Assembly (NCBI RefSeq): GCF_003351025.1
Contig: NZ_QPCG01000002.1
Span: 434,001-498,000, forward strand
DNA from: Mucilaginibacter endophyticus
GTDB taxonomy: Bacteria; Bacteroidota; Bacteroidia; Sphingobacteriales; Sphingobacteriaceae
Direction of reading: 5' to 3'
DNA length: 64,000 nucleotides
Shown here piece by piece: positions 35,371-44,465 of this stretch. Made by a program: the position numbers and the translations under genes. The notes beneath the pieces are model-generated. The model worked only from the letters and a program-made list of their open reading frames with translations, made no database searches and was not told where the DNA came from. Position 1 is the first letter of the stretch; every line of letters starts with the position of its first letter.

Positions 35371-36633
35371 ATGAAAATCAAATTTTTGATGGCGGGCCTG
35401 TTAGGCTTGGTTTCAGCGACAGCTTTTGCGCAAAAAGGTGAATTAAACACGGCAAAAGAAGAATACGAAAAGTATTCAGGCTTAAGGGGCCAACCGGCAA
35501 TGGCATCAATGGCTGGTAAAAGCCTTACTACTGCAAAAGAGTCAATTGACAAAGCTTCAGCCAATGAAAAAACCGCTACATTACCGCTTACTTACGCTGT
35601 AAAAGGTTCAATTTATTCAGCGTTAGCTGTTCAGGACACTGTGCCAACTACTTCATTACCATTGTTTACCACAGCTGAAGAAGCTTTAAGAAAAGCTAAA
35701 GAGGTTGATACAAAAGGGGAGAACAAGAAAATGATTGATGAGGCATATTTAAACCTGGCTCAATATCAATTAACTAAAGGTGTTAAGGAATATTCGGCAG
35801 GTAAATATGATCTTGCTTACAAAGCATTTGACTTTTACCGTACTGTATTACCTGAAGATACCAATGCCATTTATTATACAGGCCTTGCAGCTGCAAACGG
35901 TAAAAATTATCCTGCTGCAATTTCAAACTACAGCAAACTGGTAACCACAAAATATTCAAAAAACGCAGGTGTTTACCTTGATCTTTCTTCATTATACCTG
36001 GCCAGTAAAGACACCGCAGGCGCGCTTAAAACTGTATCAGAAGGCGTAAGCAAATACCCGGCAAACAGCGAACTCCGCAAACGTGAAATTGAAATCAGCC
36101 TTCAAACCGGAAAAGAAAAAGAAGTTACTGATAAAATTCAGGCAGCTTTAGCAAATGATCCCAAAAACAAAACTTTATATTATTACGCAGGCTTAACCTA
36201 CTCACAAACTGCTGATAACTACGCAAGAGAAGCTTCTGCTACCAAAGATGCTGCTGCAAAAGCAAAACTGCAAGCTTCAAAAGCAGAAGCTTATACCAAA
36301 GCAGGTGAGATGTATAAAAAAGCTTTAGAAATTGATCCGAACTATTTTGAAGCTAATTTAAACTATGGTTACGTAATACTTAACCCGGCTATTGATGCTT
36401 ATAATGCCGCTAATAAATTACCGGCCAACAAACAAAAAGAATACGATGCTGCAATTGCAAAAGCTAAAGCTCAGTTTGAGCAAGCTAAACCATATTTAGC
36501 AAAAGCTGTAGAACTTCAGCCAAAATCACTTGATGCTTTACAAAATTTAAGAACCTATTATTTAGGTGTTAAAGACGATGCTAACGCTTCAAAACTAAAG
36601 GCTCAGATTGATGCATTACCAGCCAATCAATAA
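35371..36633 (+). CDS. Exported TPR protein behind gyrA (second)
   Basis: 420 residues. The signal peptide is LMAGLLGLVSATAFAQ; the mature part is helical and rich in Ala and Lys, with repeated TPR pairs (KYDLAYKAFDFYRTVLP, KNYPAAISNYSKLV, YTKAGEMYKKALEIDPNYFEANL). Its architecture resembles the preceding gene, so the pair may be an old duplication. Codon use is simple and biased, suggesting good expression. A terminator with many G-U pairs follows. Confidence 0.85.
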   Translation: MKIKFLMAGLLGLVSATAFAQKGELNTAKEEYEKYSGLRGQPAMASMAGKSLTTAKESIDKASANEKTATLPLTYAVKGSIYSALAVQDTVPTTSLPLFTTAEEALRKAKEVDTKGENKKMIDEAYLNLAQYQLTKGVKEYSAGKYDLAYKAFDFYRTVLPEDTNAIYYTGLAAANGKNYPAAISNYSKLVTTKYSKNAGVYLDLSSLYLASKDTAGALKTVSEGVSKYPANSELRKREIEISLQTGKEKEVTDKIQAALANDPKNKTLYYYAGLTYSQTADNYAREASATKDAAAKAKLQASKAEAYTKAGEMYKKALEIDPNYFEANLNYGYVILNPAIDAYNAANKLPANKQKEYDAAIAKAKAQFEQAKPYLAKAVELQPKSLDALQNLRTYYLGVKDDANASKLKAQIDALPANQ

Positions 36634-36651
36634 TCAAACAGATAAGGAATA

Positions 36652-36686
36652 AAAAGAGGGGCCTTTGAGAAAAGGTCTTTCTTTTA
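36652..36686 (+). terminator. Terminator after the gyrA-TPR-TPR operon
   Basis: AAAAGAGGGGCCTTT can pair along about 15 positions with AAAGGTCTTTCTTTT (36671-36685) if G-U pairs are allowed; the U-rich arm ends the hairpin. Beyond it, 36687-37138 is AT-rich. I see only a short inverted repeat TTTACAC (36795-36801) / GTGTAAA (36814-36820) there, and no gene. Confidence 0.6.
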
Positions 36687-37138
36687 AAAATCATATTTAA
36701 CATAATGTTAATTATGTGAATTTTATTTAAGGTAGATTCATAACACATTCCTGACCCGACGTTTCGCGAGGATTTCACGTGTTCACACCTAAAATTTACA
36801 CGCATGCACACGTGTGTAAACTAAATGAAATGTAGTTTACAATTTCAGAATCAATCAGGCACGCGAGGCAATTAATGAATATCAATTAGATATATTTGAT
36901 ATAGCAAAATGCTGTATTAGCCGACTCGTAATTATTGATTTTGATCGAAGCTTAAGTGTAATTTGAAAGCTGTTTTGACATCGTAAGCTTTCCCGATTAA
37001 ACAAATAATGTGAGTCTTATGGCGAAGCACTGTGCAGTTCTCAAAGCAATTCACAACTCATTATTGCATCTAATCGCGATAGCAACAACAGTAACAAGAA
37101 AATCAATTATATAAGCCTAAATTATTTTTATTCCCTTT

Positions 37139-37999
37139 ATGATTACAAACCAAGATTTGATGGTTAGTGTTTGCTGTACTACATATAACCACAAAAATTT
37201 TATAGCTCAAACTATTGAAAGCTTTCTGATGCAGGAAACCAATTTTCGGTATGAAATTATTATTGGCGATGATTGCTCAACAGATGGCACAACTGAAATA
37301 GTGAGATCGTACAAAGAAAGATACCCGGATAAAATCAAAATAATCTACCCCGAAAAAAACCGCGGCGCCCATCTCAATACCATTAATAGCTTAAACGCTT
37401 GCAAAGGAAAATATATCGCACTTTGCGATGGTGACGACTATTGGACAAACCCTCAAAAGTTACAAAAGCAGGTTGATTTTCTGGAAAACAACCCCGAATA
37501 TATTATTTGCTGTCATTACACACGGGTAATTGATATCCATAACAATACCCTTAACGTGGAAGAAAATCAGGTTCCACTTGAATATACCTATCACGATTTA
37601 TTGGTTGGCAGGCAGGCCGAAACTAAAACGGCGACACTTGTCTACCATAATATCCCTCAAGTGCACGAACTATTCCAGACAAATTGGTATTCAAGTTGTT
37701 ACGCGGCAGATAAATTTTTCAAACTTTTTGCCACCTTCAATACCGGTCGTAAAATATATGTGATGCCCGAGGTAATGAGCTGTTACCGTAATCATGTTGG
37801 CGGCATTTGGAGCATGATCAAAAATGAAGCCCGAATGGAAATGGTTATCAGCGATTTTAATTTGATTATCAGGCGTTTTCATTACCGTGGAGTGCAAAAG
37901 AAAATGCTTTTGTTGTTATATATTAAAAGATATATCCTGTTTGAATTGAGCCGATATCGTTTACGCAAAGCCTTTGATACCGTAAAATATCTGCTTTAA
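37139..37999 (+). CDS. Family 2 glycosyltransferase (cassette gene 1)
   Basis: A 286-residue GT-A enzyme. It starts VSVCCTTYNHKNFIAQTIESFL, has IIGDDCSTDGT (nucleotide binding), and CDGDDYW as the DXD-type metal site. MPEVMSCYRNHVGGIWS is a typical acceptor-side motif of O-antigen and capsule GT2s. Together with the next two genes it suggests a surface polysaccharide modification cassette. Flanks are AT-rich and no polymerase or flippase is nearby. Sugar and acceptor are unknown. Confidence 0.88.
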   Translation: MITNQDLMVSVCCTTYNHKNFIAQTIESFLMQETNFRYEIIIGDDCSTDGTTEIVRSYKERYPDKIKIIYPEKNRGAHLNTINSLNACKGKYIALCDGDDYWTNPQKLQKQVDFLENNPEYIICCHYTRVIDIHNNTLNVEENQVPLEYTYHDLLVGRQAETKTATLVYHNIPQVHELFQTNWYSSCYAADKFFKLFATFNTGRKIYVMPEVMSCYRNHVGGIWSMIKNEARMEMVISDFNLIIRRFHYRGVQKKMLLLLYIKRYILFELSRYRLRKAFDTVKYLL

Positions 38000-38179
38000 A
38001 CTAATTTCTTAATCTCTATTCCTGTCGCACAAAAAAATTCGCCCTAATCCTGCGGTCAGACAAACTTTTTTCTTTTTTTTAAAGCCCCCCAACAGTCATT
38101 TATCATGACTGGCCGATATACTCCTGCCCTCCCCCGGGCTTGTAATTAATACCCATTGCAGACAACTAAGAATCTACAC

Positions 38180-39268
38180 ATGAGCTACCAAAATTTCACT
38201 ATACGTAATAGAAAAGACTGGGACGAATATATTAACCGATCATATGCGCACGAAGGGTTCCATACCTGGTATTATCACTCTTTAAATACCGAAGGTGAGC
38301 CACTTTTATTCGTTTATGAAGAAAAAGAAATATTTATAGCGCTACCGGTAATTAAAAGGAAGATCGAGAACTCCGCATATTTCGATATGACTTGTGTGTA
38401 TGGTTATGCCGGGCCAATATCCAATGTTAAGCTTACAGATTTATCAAATATAACCACTACACAGTTTAAAGCCGCGTTTCAAAAATTCATGGACGATGAG
38501 TCGTCAGTTTGTATCTTTTCAAGATTGCATCCTTTTCTAAATCAACACTATCTCCTGGAAAATCTTGGCGGCATCAAGGATAATGGGACAACATTGTATG
38601 TAGACCTTGCCATGTCAGTAGAAGATCAGAGAAACGGATATGACAAAAGGCTTGGCCGGCAAATAAGAAGCCTGCGAAAGATGGAATACATTATTAAGGA
38701 AGCAAATAGCCTGCAGGAAATTGAGGACTTTGCCGAAATGTATTATAAAAACATGGACCGCTTGAATGCTTCAGCGGTTTATTACTTTGATGTTCAGCAT
38801 TTCGTAAATCTTCTTAACGAAGAGTATATGAAAAACAAACTTGTGTTAATTTATGATGGCCCCAATCTTATGTGCGGGGCAATCATTTTAATATCCGATG
38901 AAATTGTCAGAAATCATCTTTCGGCAACAGCACCTGATTATCTGAATATCTCTCCAAGTAAGCTGTTAACAGATGAAATAAGCCTGATCGGAAGAAGATT
39001 AGGCAAAAAGATTTTTCACCTTGGAGGCGGAGTCGGCGGAAAAGAGGATTCTCTGTTCAATTTTAAAAAGCTTTTCTCCACCCTGCAAGTGAAAGACAGG
39101 ATCTGGTGTTATATTAATAACGAAGCGGTTTATAATGATCTGGTTGTAAAATCAGGTGTTGATCCCAACGATGAAATCAAATTCTTCCCGCTATATCGTC
39201 ATCCTCATAGAAAAATACAAACAACTGTCACAGAGACCGAAACCACCACAATTGAAAACCTTAATTAA
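38180..39268 (+). CDS. FemAB/GNAT-fold acyltransferase (cassette gene 2)
   Basis: 362 residues from the ATG at 38180; the frame can be opened from a TTG eight codons earlier. YVYGYAGPISN in the N-terminal half, and LGRQIRSLRKMEY followed by KKIFHLGGGVGG in the C-terminal half, match the FemAB-like double-GNAT proteins found in exopolysaccharide loci. These transfer an amino acid or acyl group to a sugar or peptide. The spacing to the PhyH gene is 7 bases, so they are one unit. Confidence 0.75.
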   Translation: MSYQNFTIRNRKDWDEYINRSYAHEGFHTWYYHSLNTEGEPLLFVYEEKEIFIALPVIKRKIENSAYFDMTCVYGYAGPISNVKLTDLSNITTTQFKAAFQKFMDDESSVCIFSRLHPFLNQHYLLENLGGIKDNGTTLYVDLAMSVEDQRNGYDKRLGRQIRSLRKMEYIIKEANSLQEIEDFAEMYYKNMDRLNASAVYYFDVQHFVNLLNEEYMKNKLVLIYDGPNLMCGAIILISDEIVRNHLSATAPDYLNISPSKLLTDEISLIGRRLGKKIFHLGGGVGGKEDSLFNFKKLFSTLQVKDRIWCYINNEAVYNDLVVKSGVDPNDEIKFFPLYRHPHRKIQTTVTETETTTIENLN

Positions 39269-39275
39269 CTGAAAA

Positions 39276-40079
39276 ATGAAAAATAAGTTTAATTATTCCG
39301 ATGCTAACCTTGACGTATTTGATCATGTAATGAATGAATACGGATGGATTATATATGAAGATGCTTTGGATGATGCCTTCGTTAATGAAATAACGGATTC
39401 GTTAGTGCCAGCGTACGACGTCAGACGTAAAATTCAAATCGCAAATGGTATAGGCGACAATATGAACGGAACACTACACCACCTTGTTGAACGGGAAAGA
39501 TTTTCGTTGAAATTTCTTGAGCGCAAATACTGTGCGGATCACATACAACATTTTTTGAAAGGGAATTACATTATAAACTCTTTAGGGGCGGTCATCAACC
39601 TAAGAGATGAAAAACCTTATGTACAAAATATCCACAGGGATATCAGAAGCTTTACCGGAGATTTTAAAGTGATGATTCAGATGATGATTACTTTAGATGA
39701 GTTCACTTCCGAAAACGGATCGACCTATTTTTTAACAGGATCGCATAAAAGCGACGAGAAACCAGACAGTGATTTCTTTTACGCCACTGCAGATCGCGCG
39801 AATACAAAAAGAGGCAGTATTATTTTATTCGACTCTAATTTGTGGCATGCTGCAGGTAAAAATTATACTGACTCAACGCGGCGCACCTTAACCATGGCCT
39901 TTACCAAACCTTTCTTCAAACAGCAGCTCGATTATCCAAGATTTTTGGGATATGATTTCGGTGAAGGATTAAGTGACGACCTCAGACAAATTTTAGGTTA
40001 TAAATCACGCGTACCGGAAAACTTAAATGAGTACTACCAGCCTGTTGAAAAGAGAATGTACCAGCCAGGCCAGGGTTAA
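39276..40079 (+). CDS. Phytanoyl-CoA dioxygenase (PhyH) family oxygenase (cassette gene 3)
   Basis: 267 residues. The Fe(II) triad is complete: H120-x-D122 in NIHRDIRSF and the distal H191 in LWHAAGKN, with the 2-oxoglutarate arginine in STRRTLTM (202/203). Members hydroxylate small molecules, lipids or sugars using 2-oxoglutarate and O2. Being 7 bases behind a FemAB-like gene and in series with a GT2, it may hydroxylate a sugar or an acyl/amino acid decoration. No closer prediction is supported. Confidence 0.85.
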   Translation: MKNKFNYSDANLDVFDHVMNEYGWIIYEDALDDAFVNEITDSLVPAYDVRRKIQIANGIGDNMNGTLHHLVERERFSLKFLERKYCADHIQHFLKGNYIINSLGAVINLRDEKPYVQNIHRDIRSFTGDFKVMIQMMITLDEFTSENGSTYFLTGSHKSDEKPDSDFFYATADRANTKRGSIILFDSNLWHAAGKNYTDSTRRTLTMAFTKPFFKQQLDYPRFLGYDFGEGLSDDLRQILGYKSRVPENLNEYYQPVEKRMYQPGQG

Positions 40080-40200
40080 ATTCTATTGCACATCGCCAAT
40101 AACTACGTCAATTGTCAATGTTGTTTAATCTTTTGATTTTAAAAACTGCTAAAGCTAACAACGGTATTACACTTGTGTTATCAAAGCAAAAAATAAAATC

Positions 40201-40995
40201 ATGAACCTTAAACTTAATGACAAAACAGCACTGGTAAGCGGATCAACCGCCGGCATTGGTTATGCTATTGCAAAATCATTAGCCAATGAAGGCGTTACTG
40301 TATATGTAAATGGCCGTAATCAGGCTAAGGTTGACGAAGTTGTTAAAAAACTAATTGCCGAAACCGGTAATGATAAAATAAAAGGTATTGCTGCCGATTT
40401 TTCAGATGTAAAGCAAATTAACGCGCTGATAAACAGCTTGCCTGAGGTTGACATTCTTGTAAACAACGTTGGTATTTTTGAGCCTAAACCGTTCAATGAA
40501 ATTCCAGATACCGACTGGCTAAGATTTTTTGAAGTTAATGTTTTAAGCGGCATTCGTTTGTCACGTGCTTATTTTGATAAGATGCTTAGCAAAAACTGGG
40601 GCCGTATAATTTTTATTTCCAGCGAATCTGCCTACCAGATCCCTGAAGAAATGATCCACTATGGAACAACTAAAACCGCCCAGATTGCAGTTGCCCGCGG
40701 TTTAGCCGAGCTTACAAAGAATACAGGAGTTACTGTTAATACTGTTTTACCAGGGCCAACTCTATCTGAAGGTGTAGGTGATTTTGTAGAAGCTTTAGCA
40801 AAAGGCCAGGGATTGACTAATGCAGAAGTAGAAAAAGATTTCTTCATCAATGTACGCGGCACTTCCTTATTGAAACGCTTTATCACAACAGATGAAATAG
40901 CCAACTTGGTTACCTATGTGGCAAGTCCGCTGTCTGCTGCAACCAATGGCGCTACTTTGCGGGCCGATGGCGGCGTAATAAAAACGGCTTTCTAA
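40201..40995 (+). CDS. SDR-family oxidoreductase
   Basis: 264 residues. The glycine motif is SGSTAGIGYA, followed by NGRNQAKVDEV, LVNNVGIFEP and the catalytic set FISSES..YGTTKTAQ (Ser, Tyr, Lys). The C-terminus is typical (ADGGVIKTAF). Similar proteins are often annotated as 3-oxoacyl-ACP reductase-like, but the substrate is not clear. The convergent terminator shows it is a single-gene unit. Confidence 0.88.
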   Translation: MNLKLNDKTALVSGSTAGIGYAIAKSLANEGVTVYVNGRNQAKVDEVVKKLIAETGNDKIKGIAADFSDVKQINALINSLPEVDILVNNVGIFEPKPFNEIPDTDWLRFFEVNVLSGIRLSRAYFDKMLSKNWGRIIFISSESAYQIPEEMIHYGTTKTAQIAVARGLAELTKNTGVTVNTVLPGPTLSEGVGDFVEALAKGQGLTNAEVEKDFFINVRGTSLLKRFITTDEIANLVTYVASPLSAATNGATLRADGGVIKTAF

Positions 40996-41014
40996 AATTT
41001 AAGGTCAGAAACAA

Positions 41015-41062
41015 GCATAAAAAATCCCGGTTGGTGAAATACCCAGCCGGGATTTTTTATGC
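41015..41062. terminator. Bidirectional hairpin terminator
   Basis: GCATAAAAAATCCCGG (41015-41030) and CCGGGATTTTTTATGC (41047-41062) are a perfect 16-base pair between the convergent SDR and lipoprotein genes. Confidence 0.92.
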
Positions 41063-41071
41063 TTTACCAAA

Positions 41072-41272
41072 TTACATTTTTTTGGTTGTGTCTTTCTTAG
41101 TTGTGTCGGTTTTTGTGGTGTCTGTAGCTGCCGGTGCCGGAGCGCTTTGACTTGTTGAATCCATTTTTGTGCTATCAGATCCATCGCCGGCTTTTTTTTC
41201 TGAGCTACAGCCGGTTGCAATTGCGCCGACCATTGCCGCGACAAGTGCGAAACTTAAAAATTGCTTTTTCAT
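41072..41272 (-). CDS. Small lipoprotein with Thr/Lys/Asp-rich tail
   Basis: 66 residues. The signal ends AIATGC, so a lipidated cysteine is expected; the mature part is almost all Ser, Thr, Asp, Lys, Ala and Pro, ending in repeats of DTTKK. It is probably disordered and anchored in a membrane. Similar tiny lipoproteins are frequent in Sphingobacteriaceae. Another frame on the same strand, 41005-41244, lacks a signal and is not favoured. Confidence 0.65.
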   Translation of the reverse strand: MKKQFLSFALVAAMVGAIATGCSSEKKAGDGSDSTKMDSTSQSAPAPAATDTTKTDTTKKDTTKKM

Positions 41273-41440
41273 AGTTATTTTGCTTTAGATTAATTTATTC
41301 TGAACCATACTATAAACCAAACTTTGGGCGTATTGTTTACCGCTTATTTTCTATTTTCTCATCTTTTTATTTATGCACATAGGTCCATTTGATCCACAAT
41401 TAAGGTGCTTTGATCAAATTTTTTCTGATATTTAAGCGCT

Positions 41441-41917
41441 ATGGTAGTATCCGAAGGATTATTAAAATGGATAATGCGCTTATATCCACCTCTCCTTTTC
41501 CAACGTATTTGGGTAGTTAAGTTTAACAGTGGCTATCGTGGTGTCCAGGTAAGAATCAGGAAAAGTTTCCTTAACAATAACTACAATAATACAATTTTTG
41601 GAGGCACACTTTTTTCAGCTGCCGATCCTTTTTATCCGCTGCTCTTTCATCAAATATTTAGTCGCAAAGGCTACAAACTCATGGTTTGGTCAAAATCGGC
41701 AACTATACGATACGCAAAACCGGCTGCAACAAATTTGTCATTTAGTATTAACCTGACAGATAATGATATAGCACACGCGGAACATGTTTTAAATACCGAA
41801 GGTAAATTTATTCGCTCCTTCCCTATTGACATTTACAATAAAGATGGCGAAATATGCGTATCGCTCATGAACGAGATTTATGTGCGAAACTTAAACTTTA
41901 TTGATACCACTATATAA
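41441..41917 (+). CDS. DUF4442 hot-dog protein (PaaI-like)
   Basis: 158 residues. YRGVQVRIRKSFLNNNYNNTIFGGTLFSAADPFYPLL follows the DUF4442 pattern, a hot-dog fold relative of PaaI/YiiD thioesterases. The gene lies 8 bases before a GNAT gene and may share its transcript. Substrate unknown. Confidence 0.8.
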   Translation: MVVSEGLLKWIMRLYPPLLFQRIWVVKFNSGYRGVQVRIRKSFLNNNYNNTIFGGTLFSAADPFYPLLFHQIFSRKGYKLMVWSKSATIRYAKPAATNLSFSINLTDNDIAHAEHVLNTEGKFIRSFPIDIYNKDGEICVSLMNEIYVRNLNFIDTTI

Positions 41918-41925
41918 ATATACTG

Positions 41926-42384
41926 ATGACTGTAATTATGAATGACGAGGCTTTTGAAAAAAAAGGCTTTATGATCTCAACCGATAAAAATCTGCTTAAT
42001 GTTGATCTTATTTATGATTACCTGAATAATGAATCGTACTGGGCTAAAGGTATTCCGCGGCAAAAATTGGCCAGGGCCATTGAAAATTCCATGTGTTTTG
42101 GCATCTATCTTAACGGCGAGCAGGCAGGCTTTGCGCGTGTAGTTAGTGATAATGCTACATTCGCCTATATCTGTGATGTGTTTGTGCTGCCTGCCCATCG
42201 TGGTAAGGGCCTTTCTAAATGGCTCGTGCAAACAATTATTAAACACCCGGATTTAAAGGGCTTAAGAAGATGGTCGTTAGCTACCAAAGATGCCCACAAT
42301 CTGTACAGTCAGTTTGGATTTTCACCAATATCCCGCCCGGAAACCTGGATGGAAATCTTTACACCATATATTAAGCCTCAATAA
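41926..42384 (+). CDS. GNAT-family N-acetyltransferase
   Basis: 152 residues. The acetyl-CoA motif A is VFVLPAHRGKGLSKWLV, with DAHNLYSQFGFSPISRPETWM at the C-terminus. A second ATG five codons in (MNDEAF) is an alternative start. These small acetyltransferases act on amines or amino acids; the acceptor here is not known. It is placed between DUF4442 and AlbA_2 genes. Confidence 0.87.
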   Translation: MTVIMNDEAFEKKGFMISTDKNLLNVDLIYDYLNNESYWAKGIPRQKLARAIENSMCFGIYLNGEQAGFARVVSDNATFAYICDVFVLPAHRGKGLSKWLVQTIIKHPDLKGLRRWSLATKDAHNLYSQFGFSPISRPETWMEIFTPYIKPQ

Positions 42385-42391
42385 CTAACAA

Positions 42392-43030
42392 ATGGCTATG
42401 AACAAAACAAACGTTAAGAAGCTGATTTTTGATGGAGAAGGCGTAAGTGTCGACTTTAAAAAAACAATAACCAGCTGCGAAAAAATAGCCCGAACAATGG
42501 TATCCTTTGCTAATAACAAAGGTGGTAAACTGCTTATTGGCGTAACTGATGATGGCACAATAAAAGGTGTAAAATCTGACGACGAGGAACGGTACATGAT
42601 CACAAAGGCGGCTCATTTTTTTTCCAGACCGGCACTTGAGCCTGTTTTTGAAGAGGTATATTTTGATGAAAAACTGGTACTTGTTGTGGAAATAGAAGCG
42701 AGCGACCTGAAACCTCACTACGCACTTGCCGAAGATGGAAAATGGTGGGCTTATGTACGCGTAAAGGACAAGAGTGTACTGGCCAGTAAAATTGTGCTGG
42801 AGGTTTTAAAACGTTCGTCGAATGATCAGGGTGTTTTAATTGAATATTCAGACAGCGAAAGAACCTTGCTCGGCCATCTTGAAAAAGTTGGGCGCATTAC
42901 GATAAAAGAGTGCAGTGAACTACTTAAAGTCGGTCGCCGTCGTGCTCAGAATGTACTTGTCGATCTGATATTATCTGGCCTGATCAAGATCAACACAACG
43001 GAGAAGGAAGAATTTTATACAGCCTGCTGA
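42392..43030 (+). CDS. AlbA_2 (Schlafen-type) DNA-binding domain protein with C-terminal winged helix
   Basis: 212 residues. The N-terminal part contains EGVSVDFKKTI, ARTMVSFANNKGGKLLIGVTDDG and IKGVKSDDEE, typical of the AlbA_2 domain, which can bind nucleic acid. The C-terminal third (LLGHLEKVGRITIKECSELLKVGRRRAQNVLVDLILSGLI) is a winged helix. It looks like a regulator and lacks the ATPase domains of larger relatives. A second in-frame ATG two codons in is an alternative start. It begins 7 bases after the GNAT gene. Confidence 0.8.
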   Translation: MAMNKTNVKKLIFDGEGVSVDFKKTITSCEKIARTMVSFANNKGGKLLIGVTDDGTIKGVKSDDEERYMITKAAHFFSRPALEPVFEEVYFDEKLVLVVEIEASDLKPHYALAEDGKWWAYVRVKDKSVLASKIVLEVLKRSSNDQGVLIEYSDSERTLLGHLEKVGRITIKECSELLKVGRRRAQNVLVDLILSGLIKINTTEKEEFYTAC

Positions 43031-43082
43031 CTTTTGTGTGTTTGTGAATGGTTACTTTTGGGCTCCTCTTGCCTGAGTAATT

Positions 43083-44465
43083 ATGAGATCCGTTTACCAA
43101 AAATACAAGCCTTATTATCTCGAAAGCCTTAAGCTGGCTATTCCCGTAATTATATCAAACGTTGGCCATACGGCCGTTCAAATGTCTGACACCATTATTG
43201 TGGGCCATTTTGCCGGCACTGTTTCTCTCGCCGCGGTATCAATGGTAAATAGTCTGTTTATGGTTCCGCTGGTTATAGGCATGGGGATCTCTTATGGTTT
43301 AACTCCGCTTATAGCCCAAAACAACGGGCGCAAAAATCATAAAGAATGTGGCTTATTACTTTCCAATAGCTTATTTCTGAATATGCTGAGCGGGATCATC
43401 CTGTTTTGTGGTATTTACTTTGGTACCATGTTGCTTATTGGTCATCTCGACCAATCGCCTGAAGTTGTGAAGGAAGCTAAGCCGTATTTGTTTCTGCTTA
43501 GCTTGTCTCTTATCCCCTTGCTTATCTTCAATACTTTTAAACAATTTGCCGAAGGATTGGGCTTTACCAAGCAAGCCATGATGATATCCATTTGGGGGAA
43601 CATCATTAACATTTTATTGGGGATAACGTTTGTAAAAGGCATGTTCGGTATACAGCCCATGGGTATCAGAGGTGTTGGTTACAGCACACTTATCGACCGC
43701 TGTGTGATGGCCATTGTTATGGCGATTTATGTTTTCCGGTCAAAGAATTTTAAAACTTACCTGACGGATTTTGCTGTTAAAAATATAGATAGGATCCGCG
43801 GCATTCAGATCATGAAAATTGGTGCGCCTGTTGCAATGCAATACACCTTTGAGATCAGCGCGTTTGGCGGTGCCGCTTTGTTAGTAGGCACCATTGGCGT
43901 TGTAGCCCAGGCGGCGCACCAAGTAACAATCACCATGGCTTCAATGACATATATGATGGCAAGCGGTATCGCGGCAGCAGCGGCCATTAAATCGGGGAAC
44001 TATTTTGGCGTAAGCGATCATCGGAATTTAAGGCTGGCTGCTATTTCCAATTACCACATTGTATTGCTATTTATGAGCTTTACTGCTTTGATATTTGCAT
44101 TGGCCAGAAATTTTTTACCATGGATAATTACATCAGATAAAGAGGTTATAGCAATTGCATCACAGCTACTTATCATAGCAGCTTTCTTTCAGTTATTTGA
44201 CGGCGCGCAGGTTGTTGGCCTGGGTGTATTAAGAGGCATGGGCGATGTAAATATCCCAACAGTAATTACCTTTCTGGCTTATTGGGTACTTGGATTGCCT
44301 ATTGGCTACCTGCTCGGTATTAAATTTAACCTTGGGGTTTATGGTGTTTGGTACGGTCTTGTGCTTGGTTTAGCGGCAGCATCGATACTGTTGTTTATAC
44401 GATTCAACCGGCTTAGCAAAAGCCATAAAATAAAGCCTGCTGTGCCGATAATAGCAAAAGACTAA
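43083..44465 (+). CDS. MATE-family efflux transporter
   Basis: 460 residues with twelve hydrophobic segments in two halves. Markers are QMSDTIIVGHFAGTVSLAAVS in the first half and GVVAQAAHQVTI in the second. Sodium or proton antiporters of this family (NorM/DinF type) expel cationic compounds from the cytoplasm. The final 4 bases overlap the end of the convergent deacetylase gene. Confidence 0.93.
   Translation: MRSVYQKYKPYYLESLKLAIPVIISNVGHTAVQMSDTIIVGHFAGTVSLAAVSMVNSLFMVPLVIGMGISYGLTPLIAQNNGRKNHKECGLLLSNSLFLNMLSGIILFCGIYFGTMLLIGHLDQSPEVVKEAKPYLFLLSLSLIPLLIFNTFKQFAEGLGFTKQAMMISIWGNIINILLGITFVKGMFGIQPMGIRGVGYSTLIDRCVMAIVMAIYVFRSKNFKTYLTDFAVKNIDRIRGIQIMKIGAPVAMQYTFEISAFGGAALLVGTIGVVAQAAHQVTITMASMTYMMASGIAAAAAIKSGNYFGVSDHRNLRLAAISNYHIVLLFMSFTALIFALARNFLPWIITSDKEVIAIASQLLIIAAFFQLFDGAQVVGLGVLRGMGDVNIPTVITFLAYWVLGLPIGYLLGIKFNLGVYGVWYGLVLGLAAASILLFIRFNRLSKSHKIKPAVPIIAKD

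Noticed and set aside
36687..37138. A possible RNA gene or origin in the AT-rich gap
   Set aside because: Only a 7-base inverted repeat is visible; no tRNA-like fold, promoter box or repeat array was found.
41005..41244. An alternative 79-codon frame over the small lipoprotein gene
   Set aside because: It is Gln/Lys-rich, lacks a signal and reads through the terminator; the lipoprotein frame with a proper lipobox is better.
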